DNA of 25,086 bases, taken from NCBI GenBank assembly GCA_011046295.1, contig DSAV01000084.1:1-25086 (forward strand). Reading direction: 5' to 3'. Origin of the DNA: Deltaproteobacteria bacterium (lineage in GTDB: Bacteria; Desulfobacterota; Syntrophia; Syntrophales; Smithellaceae). This document shows positions 7,189 through 15,204 of the stretch, one piece after another. Within the stretch, counting starts at the first letter, position 1; each line of letters begins with the position of its first letter. The position numbers and the translations under genes were made by a program. The notes under the pieces are model-generated. The model worked only from the letters and a program-made list of their open reading frames with translations, was not told the DNA's origin and made no database searches.

Positions 7189-7300
7189 AGTGTTATTAAG
7201 TGTTTACGATAGAACCTGAAAGTGTTGACTCCGGTTTTTTATGGATGAGGGTAATATAAAGTGTAATGGATAGAAAAAAGAGTGTTGTAAAAGCAGTGTA
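7189..7300 (+). repeat. Cluster of six AGTGT direct repeats before the PIN-TRAM gene
   Basis: AGTGT occurs at 7189, 7199, 7221, 7260, 7281 and 7295, all in the same orientation. Most copies sit in a longer context (A)AAGTGTT or AAGTGTA. Spacings are 10, 22, 39, 21 and 14 bases, several near whole helical turns. In about 112 bases a given pentamer is expected about 0.1 times. The set fills most of the gap between carD and the next gene and may be repeated operator half-sites. No convincing promoter was found among them. Confidence 0.5.
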
Positions 7301-7303
7301 GTG

Positions 7304-7312
7304 AAAGGAGGT
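7304..7312 (+). promoter_or_regulatory. Strong Shine-Dalgarno sequence deciding the PIN-TRAM start
   Basis: AAAGGAGGT, followed by GA, is a near-full complement of the 16S rRNA 3' end. It overlaps the in-frame GTG at 7311, which therefore cannot be the start. The TTG at 7320 is eight bases past AGGAGG (7306-7311), the ideal distance. Confidence 0.75.
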
Positions 7313-7319
7313 GAAAAGG

Positions 7320-8366
7320 TTGATTATTCGAATTATCTTAATTCTCGCATGTTCCGTTAGCGGATTATGGATTGCCTTTTATTCTTCAGTACCGGATTCA
7401 TCGTATCGGATTCTGGAGACAGTCGGCGGCTTTATTATTGGTTTATTAATTGCTTTATTAGTTATTAAAGTAGAACAAGACATCCGTAAATTATCTTTAA
7501 AAATCATAGCCGGCGGTGTTGCTGGCATGATTATCGGCCTGCTGATCGCGCTGATTCTTGGATTCGGTTTAAGTCTGGTTACAAAAATAAGCGAAAATCC
7601 TCGGGTAGTGCCTTGGATTTACCTGCTTCTGACGGGTATTTTGGGCTATCTTGGTCTTGTTTTGGGCTCAAAAAAAGTTGAGGAATTAAATTATCATTCC
7701 TCCGATGTGAAGAGCAAATTCGATTACAGAATCCTTGACACAAGTGTAATAATCGACGGTAGAATAGCCGATATTTGCGACAGCGGATTTATAGAAGGGG
7801 ATTTAATTGTTCCCCGCTTTGTGCTCAATGAGCTGCAGTTTGTAGCTGATTCCTCCGACCCGATGAAGCGTTCACGTGGAAGACGCGGGCTTGATATCCT
7901 CAATCACATGCAAAAAAGTAACAACATCAATATCGACATCGTTGATCATGATTTTCCAAAGATTAAAGGTGTTGACGGAAAGCTTGTGGCTCTGGCTAAA
8001 AAAATAAATGCCAAGCTCCTTACCAATGATTATAATTTAAACAAGGTTGCCGAACTTCAGGGCGTGAAAGTCCTAAACATAAATGAACTGGCCAACGCGA
8101 TGAAGCCTGTTGTGCTTCCTGGCGAGCATATGAATGTAAAAATCATTCGTGAAGGGAAGGAAGCTGGACAGGGAGTTGGCTATCTTGATGATGGAACGAT
8201 GATTATCGTGGATGCGGCGCAAAAGCTGGTAAATACGAATGTAGATGTAATCGTTACCAGTGTATTGCAAACCACCGCAGGACGCATGATTTTTACCGAG
8301 CTCAAAGAAGTGGCGAATAAGAAAAACCAGCAAAATATTAAAACAGCGTCCGACGCCGTAAACTGA
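7320..8366 (+). CDS. Membrane-anchored PIN-TRAM protein (YacL-like)
   Basis: 348 residues from the TTG at 7320. Four hydrophobic segments (about residues 2-22, 34-50, 62-88 and 97-115) form a membrane anchor. A PIN nuclease-fold domain follows (about 135-262, opening YRILDTSVIIDGRI), with the acidic residues expected at the active site: Asp140, Glu171, Asp219 and Asp237. A C-terminal TRAM domain (about 265-330, VLPGEHMNVKIIREGKEAGQGVGYLDDGTMIIV) is a likely RNA-binding module. The architecture and position before ispD-ispF match Bacillus YacL, whose function is not well settled. It is probably a membrane-associated RNase, by inference. It is followed by the hairpin region upstream of ispDF. 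Confidence 0.92.
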   Translation: MIIRIILILACSVSGLWIAFYSSVPDSSYRILETVGGFIIGLLIALLVIKVEQDIRKLSLKIIAGGVAGMIIGLLIALILGFGLSLVTKISENPRVVPWIYLLLTGILGYLGLVLGSKKVEELNYHSSDVKSKFDYRILDTSVIIDGRIADICDSGFIEGDLIVPRFVLNELQFVADSSDPMKRSRGRRGLDILNHMQKSNNINIDIVDHDFPKIKGVDGKLVALAKKINAKLLTNDYNLNKVAELQGVKVLNINELANAMKPVVLPGEHMNVKIIREGKEAGQGVGYLDDGTMIIVDAAQKLVNTNVDVIVTSVLQTTAGRMIFTELKEVANKKNQQNIKTASDAVN

Positions 8367-8396
8367 TAAATATTTACATAATTTCAGAAATATCGA

Positions 8397-8426
8397 TTGC
8401 ATTTATTCCGGTGATAGAGATATAAA
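8397..8426 (+). promoter_or_regulatory. Possible promoter of the ispDF leader
   Basis: TATAAA (8421-8426) is a good -10. The only -35 candidate is TTGCAT (8397-8402) with an 18-base spacer, which is weak. Transcription starting about seven bases downstream would begin at the first arm of the alternative RNA structure at 8433. That fit is suggestive but does not prove a promoter. Confidence 0.35.
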
Positions 8427-8432
8427 AATATG

Positions 8433-8493
8433 CCGGGATTTAAATCAAAAAAGTCCACATTCGGACTTTCGGTAGTTTTTGATTAAAGCCCGG
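8433..8493 (+). promoter_or_regulatory. Candidate anti-terminator hairpin in the ispDF leader
   Basis: The segment 8433-8451 (CCGGGATTT through ATCAAAAA) pairs with 8476-8493 (TTTTTGATTAAAGCCCGG) over about 16 base pairs, with one A-G mismatch and one bulged A. It encloses a small inner hairpin, AGTCC (8452-8456) with GGACT (8463-8467). Its 3' arm contains 8485-8493, which is also the 5' arm of the terminator at 8485-8522, so both cannot form at once. This is the layout of an attenuator. No known riboswitch aptamer or leader peptide was recognised. Confidence 0.5.
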
Positions 8494-8522
8494 AGAATTT
8501 TTGACATTCCGGGCTTTTTTTT
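8485..8522 (+). terminator. Rho-independent terminator directly before ispDF
   Basis: A ten-base perfect stem AAAGCCCGGA (8485-8494) with TCCGGGCTTT (8508-8517), a 13-base loop and a run of eight T (8515-8522). It ends only ten bases before the ispDF ATG, so it either ends the PIN-TRAM transcript or regulates entry into ispDF. Confidence 0.85.
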
Positions 8523-8532
8523 GGAAAATGTT

Positions 8533-9702
8533 ATGAAAACAGTCGCGATCATCCCCGCTTCAGGAACAGGCGAGAGGTTTAGCGGCAAAATGCGCAAGCA
8601 GTATTGCCTATTGGATAAAAAGCCCCTATTTATTCACGCGCTTGAAGTATTTGAACAGGCGAAAGCTGTACATGAAATTGTTTTGGTTTTGCCTGCTGAT
8701 GACGTTGCTGATGCGAAAAAAAATATATTACGAAAGTATGGTCTGCAAAAGATAACCGCTGTCATTGCCGGCGGGAGCAAGAGACAAGATTCAATAAGAA
8801 ACGGACTTGCCTCTATCAAAGGTGTGTATGATATTGTTATTGTTCATGACGCAGTCCGGCCGTTTGTTACGGAAAAGTTAATTAATGATGTTATCGAGGC
8901 GGCTAAGAGTTATGGAGCGGCATCGGCGGGAGTTAAAGCGAACGACACAGTAAAAGAAACGGTATCGGGAGATATGGTCAAAATGACCATTCCGAGGGAC
9001 AACTTGTGGCTTACGCAAACACCCCAGGCCTTTAAATATGAAATATTAAGAAAAGCATATAATGAAGCTTACAAAAATAAATATTATGGAACAGATGACG
9101 CTTCTCTTGTCGAGAATATTGGACAAAAAGTAAAGATGGTTCAGAGTGATTATAATAATATCAAAATTACGACTCCGGAAGATATGATAATCGCCAAAGC
9201 TTTCAAGGCGGAAAAGCGACCACAAAATTGCTTTATTGGCTTTGGTTACGACAGCCACAGATTTGTTTCCGGAAGAAAGCTGATTTTAGGCGGTGTGGAA
9301 ATTCCATTCGAAAAAGGATTGCAAGGTCATTCCGATGCAGACGCTCTAGTACATGCAATTTGCGATGCGCTTTTGGGAGCGGCAGGATGTGGTGATATCG
9401 GAAGACATTTTCCCGATACGGATGAAGCTTTTACGGATATTTCTAGCCTGATACTGCTGAAAGAAGTAAGAAAAAAAATCAAAAGCAAAGGTTTTTCGGT
9501 TGTAAATATTGACGTGACGGTCGTCATGGAAAAACCAAAGATAGCTGCTTATGCAGAGATGATGATAAAAAATATTACACGGACTTTAAATGTTCCGGAA
9601 GATGTTTTAAATATAAAAGCGAAAACAAACGAAAGAATGGGTTTCATCGGCAGAAGCGAAGGAGTTGCAGTATTTGCCGTAGCGTCGGTATTAGAAGAAT
9701 AA
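8533..9702 (+). CDS. ispDF: Bifunctional IspD/IspF (MEP isoprenoid pathway)
   Basis: 389 residues. The N-terminal half (about 1-228) is IspD, 2-C-methyl-D-erythritol 4-phosphate cytidylyltransferase: AIIPASGTGERF, AGGSKRQDSIRNGL and IVHDAVRPFV. The C-terminal half (about 232-389) is IspF, the 2,4-cyclodiphosphate synthase: GFGYDSHRF with Zn-binding Asp and His, GHSDADALVHAICDALLGAA, and TNERMGFIGRSEG. These are steps 3 and 5 of the non-mevalonate pathway to isopentenyl diphosphate. Such fusions are known in several proteobacteria. The ATG at 8533 begins MKTVAII, typical of IspD; an upstream TTG at 8479 lies inside the hairpin region and is rejected. The stop overlaps the gltX start (TAATG). 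The ribosome-binding site is weak (GGAAAA). Confidence 0.97.
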   Translation: MKTVAIIPASGTGERFSGKMRKQYCLLDKKPLFIHALEVFEQAKAVHEIVLVLPADDVADAKKNILRKYGLQKITAVIAGGSKRQDSIRNGLASIKGVYDIVIVHDAVRPFVTEKLINDVIEAAKSYGAASAGVKANDTVKETVSGDMVKMTIPRDNLWLTQTPQAFKYEILRKAYNEAYKNKYYGTDDASLVENIGQKVKMVQSDYNNIKITTPEDMIIAKAFKAEKRPQNCFIGFGYDSHRFVSGRKLILGGVEIPFEKGLQGHSDADALVHAICDALLGAAGCGDIGRHFPDTDEAFTDISSLILLKEVRKKIKSKGFSVVNIDVTVVMEKPKIAAYAEMMIKNITRTLNVPEDVLNIKAKTNERMGFIGRSEGVAVFAVASVLEE

Positions 9703-11141
9703 TGATAAAGAAGCCGAGAGTAAGATTCGCTCCATCCCCAACAGGAGAGCTGCATGTAGGCAACGCGCGTACCGCTTTGTTTAACTGGATGTTCGCCCGG
9801 CACCATAACGGCAAATTTATTTTAAGAATCGAAGATACGGATGAAGCCAGAAGCGAGTTATCATATCAAATAGGGTTGTATGATGATTTAAAATGGTTGG
9901 GATTGAATTGGGACGAAGGTCCGGAAGAAAACTGCCCGTATGGTCCGTATAGACAAAGCGAGAGGCTTCCCATATATAAAGACTATCTTGAGAAACTTAT
10001 AAGCAAGGGTCTTGTTTATCCCTGCTACTGCACAGAAGAAGAGCTTGAAGGTGAGCGCCGAGAACTTATTTTAAGCAAGCGCATGCCGCGTTATATGGGA
10101 AAGTGCAGAAATCTAACAAAGGTGGAAAAAACAAGACTGGAAGCTCAGGGAAGAAATCCTGCATTTCGCTTTAAAATACTTCCACAAGTTATTGAATATG
10201 AAGACTTAATACGTGGCAAAGTCAAGTTTGAAAGCGATAATATAGGAGATTTCATCATTGTTCGCTCCAACGGGATGCCCGCGTATAATTTTTCCGTAGT
10301 TGTTGATGATTACCTGATGAAAATTTCACATGTTATACGGGGTGAGGATCATCTTTCGAATACAGCTTTACAATTAGTTTTATATAAAGCTTTAGGATTA
10401 ACCCCTCCCTTCTTTGCGCACCATTCTCTGATTTTGGGGAAAGACCGAGCGAAACTAAGCAAACGTCATGGATCTGTAAGCATTTCTGAATTTCGCAGGC
10501 GGGGAATTATGCCCGAAGCGTTAATTAATTATCTGGCCCTGCTGGGCAGTTCGTTTAAAGGCGGAAAAGAAATATTATCTAGGGAAGAAATGATCAGGGA
10601 ATTTTCTTTGGAGAAAGCTTCAAAAAGCGGCGCAGTTTTTGATGATGATAAACTGCTTTGGATCAACGCGAATTATATCAGGAAAGCAACCTCCCGGGAT
10701 TTAATAAAAGATCTCGCACCGTTTCTCCACGACGCGGGATACAGAATGGAAGAAATTGACAGCGACTGGCTGGAAGAAATTATTAATATTGTAAAAGATG
10801 AAATGAACAGTCTGGCTGATATTAATTCGCACATAGAAATCTTTTTTCCCGATAAGTTAAAGATGACAGTGGAAGCAAAAGAACTGCTGGCGAAAGATTC
10901 ATCAAAAATAATAATTAGATATTTAAAAGAATATATCGCTTTTAATGATGACGAACCTCGTAAACTTTATATAAATGCCATAAAACATTTAAAAGAAAAA
11001 ACGAGACTAAAGAATAGAGAAATATTAATGCCTATTCGCGCCGCACTCACCGGAAAAACAAAAGGTCCGGAGCTTGAAGAAGTCTTTAAAGTAATGGGAA
11101 GAAGTATAGCGCTGGAATTGCTTCAAAGAATTGCTGATTAA
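9702..11141 (+). CDS. gltX: Glutamyl-tRNA synthetase
   Basis: 479 residues, a class I synthetase that charges tRNA-Glu (and possibly tRNA-Gln in organisms without GlnRS). RFAPSPTGELHVGNARTALF carries the HIGH-type motif (HVGN, 18-21). LRIEDTDEAR, the Zn-knuckle cysteines Cys108, Cys110 and Cys135, VIRGEDHLSNT, and the KMSKS-type loop KLSKR (251-255, followed by HGS) are all present. The C-terminal third is the helical anticodon-binding domain. The ATG shares one base with the ispDF stop, so translation is coupled. Gene order ispD-ispF-gltX is also found in Bacillus. Confidence 0.97.
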   Translation: MIKKPRVRFAPSPTGELHVGNARTALFNWMFARHHNGKFILRIEDTDEARSELSYQIGLYDDLKWLGLNWDEGPEENCPYGPYRQSERLPIYKDYLEKLISKGLVYPCYCTEEELEGERRELILSKRMPRYMGKCRNLTKVEKTRLEAQGRNPAFRFKILPQVIEYEDLIRGKVKFESDNIGDFIIVRSNGMPAYNFSVVVDDYLMKISHVIRGEDHLSNTALQLVLYKALGLTPPFFAHHSLILGKDRAKLSKRHGSVSISEFRRRGIMPEALINYLALLGSSFKGGKEILSREEMIREFSLEKASKSGAVFDDDKLLWINANYIRKATSRDLIKDLAPFLHDAGYRMEEIDSDWLEEIINIVKDEMNSLADINSHIEIFFPDKLKMTVEAKELLAKDSSKIIIRYLKEYIAFNDDEPRKLYINAIKHLKEKTRLKNREILMPIRAALTGKTKGPELEEVFKVMGRSIALELLQRIAD

Positions 11142-11167
11142 AAATACTAAAGGATACTGTTCGCAAT

Positions 11168-12832
11168 ATGAAGAATAAGCTGATCGGTATAATAGACTAT
11201 GCCATAAATGAATGCGTGAATGAAAAGATATTTGAGTTGGATTTTTTGCCGCGCGTTGAAGTAGAAGTACCCGCTAACTCAGAGCATGGTGACTATGCCA
11301 CAAACGCGGCGATGATTCTTGCCTCGTCAGTTAAAAAGAACCCGCGAAATATTGCCGAAGCAATTCAGTCAAGAATAGTTGATAAAGAAAGCATTATCTC
11401 AAAAACGGAAATAGCTGGTCCCGGTTTTATCAATTTTTTCATAAAAGATAAGGTTTGGAAAAACAAGCTTAAGCTAATTGAAGAAAAAGAAGCAAAATAC
11501 GGTCAAATTAATATTGGTCTTTCCAAAAAAATACAGGTTGAATTTGTCAGTGCGAATCCTACAGGCCCCCTTCATATAGGCCATGCACGAGGGGCGGTTG
11601 TCGGAGATGTGATTGCCAATTTACTAAAGGCAACAGGTTATATTGTCTCCAAAGAATATTATATAAATGATGCTGGAAATCAGATGAATAATCTGGGTAA
11701 TTCGGTTTATCTCAGGTATCGTGAATTAAAAGGAGAAAGAATATATTATCCCGAATCTTGTTATCAAGGTGACTATATTAAGGATATTGCGGCAAAAATC
11801 CTGGAAAAAGACAAAGACAAGCATTTAAAAGAAGATGAAAAAACAACAATTCAATATTTTACACGAATTGCCGGGGGGATTATTCTGGAAGATATAAAGA
11901 ATGATCTTGCGGATTTTGGAGTAATTTTTGATGAATATTTCAGTGAGAATAAATTATACGAAAATGACGGCGTAAAAAATATTTTAGATGAACTTAGGAG
12001 AAAAGGTTTCGTTTATTCAGACGGCGAAACCTTGTGGTTTAAAACCTCGCGGTTTGGCGACGAAAAGGATCGCGTAGTTGTAAGAAAAACCGGAGAACCC
12101 ACTTATTTTGCCGCGGATATAGCCTATCATGAAAATAAATATTCCCGCGGTTTTGATACCGTAGTGGATATATGGGGCGCGGATCACCACGGATATATAC
12201 CACGGATGTATGCGGGAATTATGGCATTGGGACATGATAAAGAGAAATTAAAAATAGTTTTGGTGCAGTTGGTTAATTTGTTGCGAGCCGGACAGCCGGT
12301 GGCAATGTCCACACGCGCAGGGAAATTTGTCACTCTGAGGGAAGTTCTTGATGAGGTGGGTAAAGATGCGGCACGTTATAATTTTTTAATGAGACGTTCC
12401 GACAGTCACCTTGACTTTGATCTGGAATTGGCAAAAAGACAATCCAACGAAAACCCCGTTTATTATGTAAAATACGCTCACGCACGAATTTGTTCAATAT
12501 TGAAAATAGCCGAAGAAAGAGGCGTTTTCATCCCCTGTTTTAATAATATTAATCCGGATCTTCTGAAAGAACCGGAGGAAATGACCTTGATAAAGATGGC
12601 CATACGGTATCCGGAAATTATCGAAGGAGCTGTCCGCAGCTTGGAACCGCACAGAATTCCTTTTTATATTAATGAAATGGCGGCTGTTTTTCATAGTTAC
12701 TATAATAAAAATAAGGTAATTTCGGAAAACAGGGAGCTTACTTCCGCCCGGTTGTTTTTGGTGAAAACAATCAGACGTGTCATGAAAAACGCGCTGGGGT
12801 TACTAGGTGTCGATGCGCCGGAAAAAATGTGA
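11168..12832 (+). CDS. argS: Arginyl-tRNA synthetase
   Basis: 554 residues, normal for bacterial ArgRS. The N-terminal Add-1 domain has EHGDYATNAAM (about 39-49). The HIGH motif lies in FVSANPTGPLHIGHARGAVV (HIGH at 136-139). The KMSKS-like loop is AMSTRAGKFVTL, and the anticodon-binding DALR domain forms the C-terminus (YYVKYAHARICSIL onward). It lies 26 bases after gltX. An AAGGA at about 11149-11153 is rather far from the ATG (about 14 bases). The stop codon TGATG overlaps a nine-codon cistron that leads into the SPOR gene. Confidence 0.97.
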   Translation: MKNKLIGIIDYAINECVNEKIFELDFLPRVEVEVPANSEHGDYATNAAMILASSVKKNPRNIAEAIQSRIVDKESIISKTEIAGPGFINFFIKDKVWKNKLKLIEEKEAKYGQINIGLSKKIQVEFVSANPTGPLHIGHARGAVVGDVIANLLKATGYIVSKEYYINDAGNQMNNLGNSVYLRYRELKGERIYYPESCYQGDYIKDIAAKILEKDKDKHLKEDEKTTIQYFTRIAGGIILEDIKNDLADFGVIFDEYFSENKLYENDGVKNILDELRRKGFVYSDGETLWFKTSRFGDEKDRVVVRKTGEPTYFAADIAYHENKYSRGFDTVVDIWGADHHGYIPRMYAGIMALGHDKEKLKIVLVQLVNLLRAGQPVAMSTRAGKFVTLREVLDEVGKDAARYNFLMRRSDSHLDFDLELAKRQSNENPVYYVKYAHARICSILKIAEERGVFIPCFNNINPDLLKEPEEMTLIKMAIRYPEIIEGAVRSLEPHRIPFYINEMAAVFHSYYNKNKVISENRELTSARLFLVKTIRRVMKNALGLLGVDAPEKM

Positions 12833-12861
12833 TGAAAAAAAACATAGAAGAAAGAAAATAA
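12832..12861 (+). CDS. Possible nine-codon coupling cistron
   Basis: The ATG at 12832 overlaps the argS stop (TGATG) and encodes MKKNIEERK. Its TAA stop (12859-12861) shares its last base with the ATG of the SPOR gene (TAATG). It may relay terminating argS ribosomes to the SPOR start, which lacks a clear Shine-Dalgarno sequence. It may equally be chance. Low confidence as a true gene. Confidence 0.3.
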   Translation: MKKNIEERK

Positions 12862-13517
12862 TGAGATCCGGAAATGTCAGAAAATTTGAACTGCGACTGA
12901 AAAAGTCAGGACTTATAGTAGTTATTGTAGGGATGGCATCGTTATTGTTCATTGTGTTTCTTCTGGGCGTAAATGTCGGAAAAAACATCGACACATATCC
13001 GGAAAAGATATCCTCCCTGCCGCGCAGGATATTGTCCTACATAACGAAACCTGCTAAAATTGACCACTCGCAGGTAATTGCAGAAAAACAAAATTTAGAG
13101 GAGGAATCAGAAAAAGCAGACTTAGATCTTACATATCATGAGACATTGACTGACAAAACTAAGGTAACAAGAAAGCCCGTTTTGCAGAAACAGGCGGAAA
13201 AACCTCCTCATTCTAACGACCTGAACGAAATAAAATCTACGGATATAAAAGAAAAGAAAAAATCAGAAGAAGTAGCTTTTCAAAAATATGTTGTTCATGC
13301 CGCATCTTTTCAGGATTTGGACAAAGCATACATCTTAAACAAAAAAATAGCGGAACTGGGGTATGAACCTATTATAATTCCAGTTGAAATTAAAGACAAA
13401 GGAAAATGGTATCGGGTACTTATCAGGGGCATTGAAAGCAAGGAAATGGCGCAATCAGCGGCGGATAAGATATCAAATATTACTTCCACGGAATGTATCA
13501 TCAAAGCGATGGATTAA
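12861..13517 (+). CDS. SPOR-domain membrane protein
   Basis: 218 residues from the ATG at 12861. A short cytoplasmic N-terminus rich in Arg and Lys leads into one transmembrane segment (about 17-40, SGLIVVIVGMASLLFIVFLLG). A charged, low-complexity periplasmic linker follows (about 55-138). The C-terminal SPOR domain (about 142-216, FQKYVVHAASFQDLDKAYIL to KWYRVLIRGIESKEMAQSAADKI) binds denuded septal glycan, so a septum-associated role is likely. Type II inner-membrane topology is expected. A GTG at 12807 inside argS would extend it by 18 mostly basic residues; the 12861 start is preferred because the argS stop would otherwise be deeply overlapped. A SPOR gene after argS is common in deltaproteobacteria, as far as I recall. 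Confidence 0.85.
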   Translation: MRSGNVRKFELRLKKSGLIVVIVGMASLLFIVFLLGVNVGKNIDTYPEKISSLPRRILSYITKPAKIDHSQVIAEKQNLEEESEKADLDLTYHETLTDKTKVTRKPVLQKQAEKPPHSNDLNEIKSTDIKEKKKSEEVAFQKYVVHAASFQDLDKAYILNKKIAELGYEPIIIPVEIKDKGKWYRVLIRGIESKEMAQSAADKISNITSTECIIKAMD

Positions 13518-13545
13518 AAAAAAGAAGTAAAGTTAAAGGGTAAAT

Positions 13546-14877
13546 ATGTTTCAGAACCTGTCGGAAAAATTCGAAAAAATATTCAGCAAATTGAACCAAC
13601 GAGGCTTTTTAAGGCAAGAAGACATAGACGCGGCTCTGAAAGAAATCCGTATGGCGCTTCTCGAAGCGGATGTAAATTTCAAGACAGTAAAAACCTTCAT
13701 TGAAGACGTCCGGAATCGGGCAGTCGGTAAAGAGCTGCAGGAAAGTATTAAACCAGGACAGAAGGTGGTCAAGATCGTTCACGAAATGTTGGTCGCATTA
13801 CTCGGTGGTGCTACCACACAAATAAAATTCGGAGCTCGGATTCCCGCTGTTATTATGCTTGTTGGTTTACAGGGCTGCGGTAAAACAACTTCTGCGGCAA
13901 AGCTTGCATATTTATTGTCAAAAGAAGAAAAGAAAATTTATTTGGTTTCGGCGGATGTATACAGGCCGGCATCGCAAAAACAACTTGAAATATTAGCACG
14001 CCAGGCGAAAATCGGCTATTTTCAATATGGGGAATTAAATGACCCGGTCGCTATATGTTTAAATGCGCTGGACGAAGCGAAGAGAAAGGGTTGTGATGTA
14101 TTAATTATCGATACAGCCGGAAGTCTTCATGTAAATGAAGAATTGATGAACGAGCTTAAAGCGATTAAGGAAAAAATAAACCCCGCAGAGATTTTGTATG
14201 TAGCTGATGCAATGACGGGACAGGATGCCGTTAACGTCGGGGCGCAATTCCATAAAATTATTAATATTGACGGCGTAATTATGACAAAAATGGATGGTGA
14301 CGCACGCGGAGGAGCAGCCCTTTCACTTAAGACGGTTATTGAAAAGCCGATAAAATTTGTCGGGGTGGGAGAAAAGATAGACGAGCTGGAAAAATTTCAT
14401 CCGGAAAGAATCGCATCACGTATTCTGGGTATGGGAGACATACTGACTCTTGTTGAAAAAGCAAAGGAATCATTTGACGAAAAGCAAGCACAAAAACTGG
14501 AAAGAAAAGTCAGGAAAAATGAATTTACATTGGAGGATTTCCGTGACCATTTGACACAGATAAATAAAATGGGTTCACTCAAAGATATTGTCGGCATGAT
14601 TCCTGGAATGGGCAAAACCAAGTCGCTGCAAGAAACAAAACCGGATGATAAAGAGTTGATTAAATTAACTGCGATAATTGATTCCATGACCAAAGAAGAA
14701 CGAATAAAATACCAGATTATTGATGGAACTCGCAGAAAAAGAATAGCTATGGGGAGTGGTACTGCGGTTCAGGATGTCAATAGATTATTGAAAAACTATG
14801 TTCACGTAAAAAAAATGATTACCCAATTCGGCCAGAGGACTTCAGTAAAATCAATGCTCAGGAATTTTCCCTTTTAA
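13546..14877 (+). CDS. ffh: Signal recognition particle protein Ffh (SRP54), with DTAGS variant
   Basis: 443 residues. The N domain (1-90, with ALLEADVNFKTVK) is followed by the GTPase G domain: G1 GLQGCGKTT (107-115), ADVYRPASQKQL (136-147), G3 DTAGS (189-193), G4 TKMDGDARGG (247-256). The methionine-rich M domain runs from about 305, with GSLKDIVGMIPGMGK and the SRP-RNA-binding GTRRKRIAMGSG (394-405). It delivers signal-peptide-bearing ribosomes to FtsY at the membrane. The invariant Arg of DTAGR is Ser193 (codon AGT). Smaller departures are GTRRKR for GSRRKR and KYQII where a Pro is usual after the conserved ER. The M domain ends soon after the RNA-binding helices. It heads the ffh-rpsP-khpA-rimM-trmD run. 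AAAGGG precedes the ATG. Confidence 0.96.
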   Translation: MFQNLSEKFEKIFSKLNQRGFLRQEDIDAALKEIRMALLEADVNFKTVKTFIEDVRNRAVGKELQESIKPGQKVVKIVHEMLVALLGGATTQIKFGARIPAVIMLVGLQGCGKTTSAAKLAYLLSKEEKKIYLVSADVYRPASQKQLEILARQAKIGYFQYGELNDPVAICLNALDEAKRKGCDVLIIDTAGSLHVNEELMNELKAIKEKINPAEILYVADAMTGQDAVNVGAQFHKIINIDGVIMTKMDGDARGGAALSLKTVIEKPIKFVGVGEKIDELEKFHPERIASRILGMGDILTLVEKAKESFDEKQAQKLERKVRKNEFTLEDFRDHLTQINKMGSLKDIVGMIPGMGKTKSLQETKPDDKELIKLTAIIDSMTKEERIKYQIIDGTRRKRIAMGSGTAVQDVNRLLKNYVHVKKMITQFGQRTSVKSMLRNFPF

Positions 14878-14949
14878 AATGAAAGAATATATGTTAATGG
14901 AAAAAATAGGAAAAAATATCATCAATTAAGGAGGTTTAAGTTAATATAC

Positions 14950-15204
14950 ATGGCGGTTAAAATAAGACTTACTCGTATGGGCGCAAAAAGCAAGCCCTTT
15001 TATCGTATTGTTGCGGCTGATTCTGATTTTCCCAGAGACGGAAGATTCTTGGAAATTTTAGGCAACTACGACCCGAAAAAAGATCCCCCTGAAGTAAATA
15101 TAAATGAAGAAAAGGTGCACAAATGGCTGTCCAAAGGAGCAAAAGCGACACTTACAGTTGCTAACATATTGAAAACAAAAGGTATTCAGGCGCAAATCAG
15201 TTAA
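14950..15204 (+). CDS. rpsP: 30S ribosomal protein S16
   Basis: 84 residues with the full S16 pattern: MAVKIRLTRMGAKSKPFYRI, VAADSDFPRDGRFLEILGNYDP, then VHKWLSKGAKATLTVANIL. It is an early-binding small-subunit protein that contacts 16S rRNA. A strong AAGGAGG lies at 14928-14934, 15 bases before the ATG, longer than the usual 5-9. No nearer ATG, GTG or TTG is in frame, so the start is fixed by homology to the MAVKIRL N-terminus. Conserved position after ffh. Confidence 0.97.
   Translation: MAVKIRLTRMGAKSKPFYRIVAADSDFPRDGRFLEILGNYDPKKDPPEVNINEEKVHKWLSKGAKATLTVANILKTKGIQAQIS

Noticed and set aside
7225..7260. TTGACT (7225-7230) with TAATAT (7252-7257) as a promoter of the PIN-TRAM gene
   Set aside because: The spacer is 21 bases, too long for a sigma70 promoter; no better -10 lies at 16-18 bases.
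8479..8532. A TTG at 8479 could extend IspDF by 18 residues
   Set aside because: It lies inside the hairpin region, has no ribosome-binding site, and the extension is unlike IspD; ATG 8533 gives the standard N-terminus.
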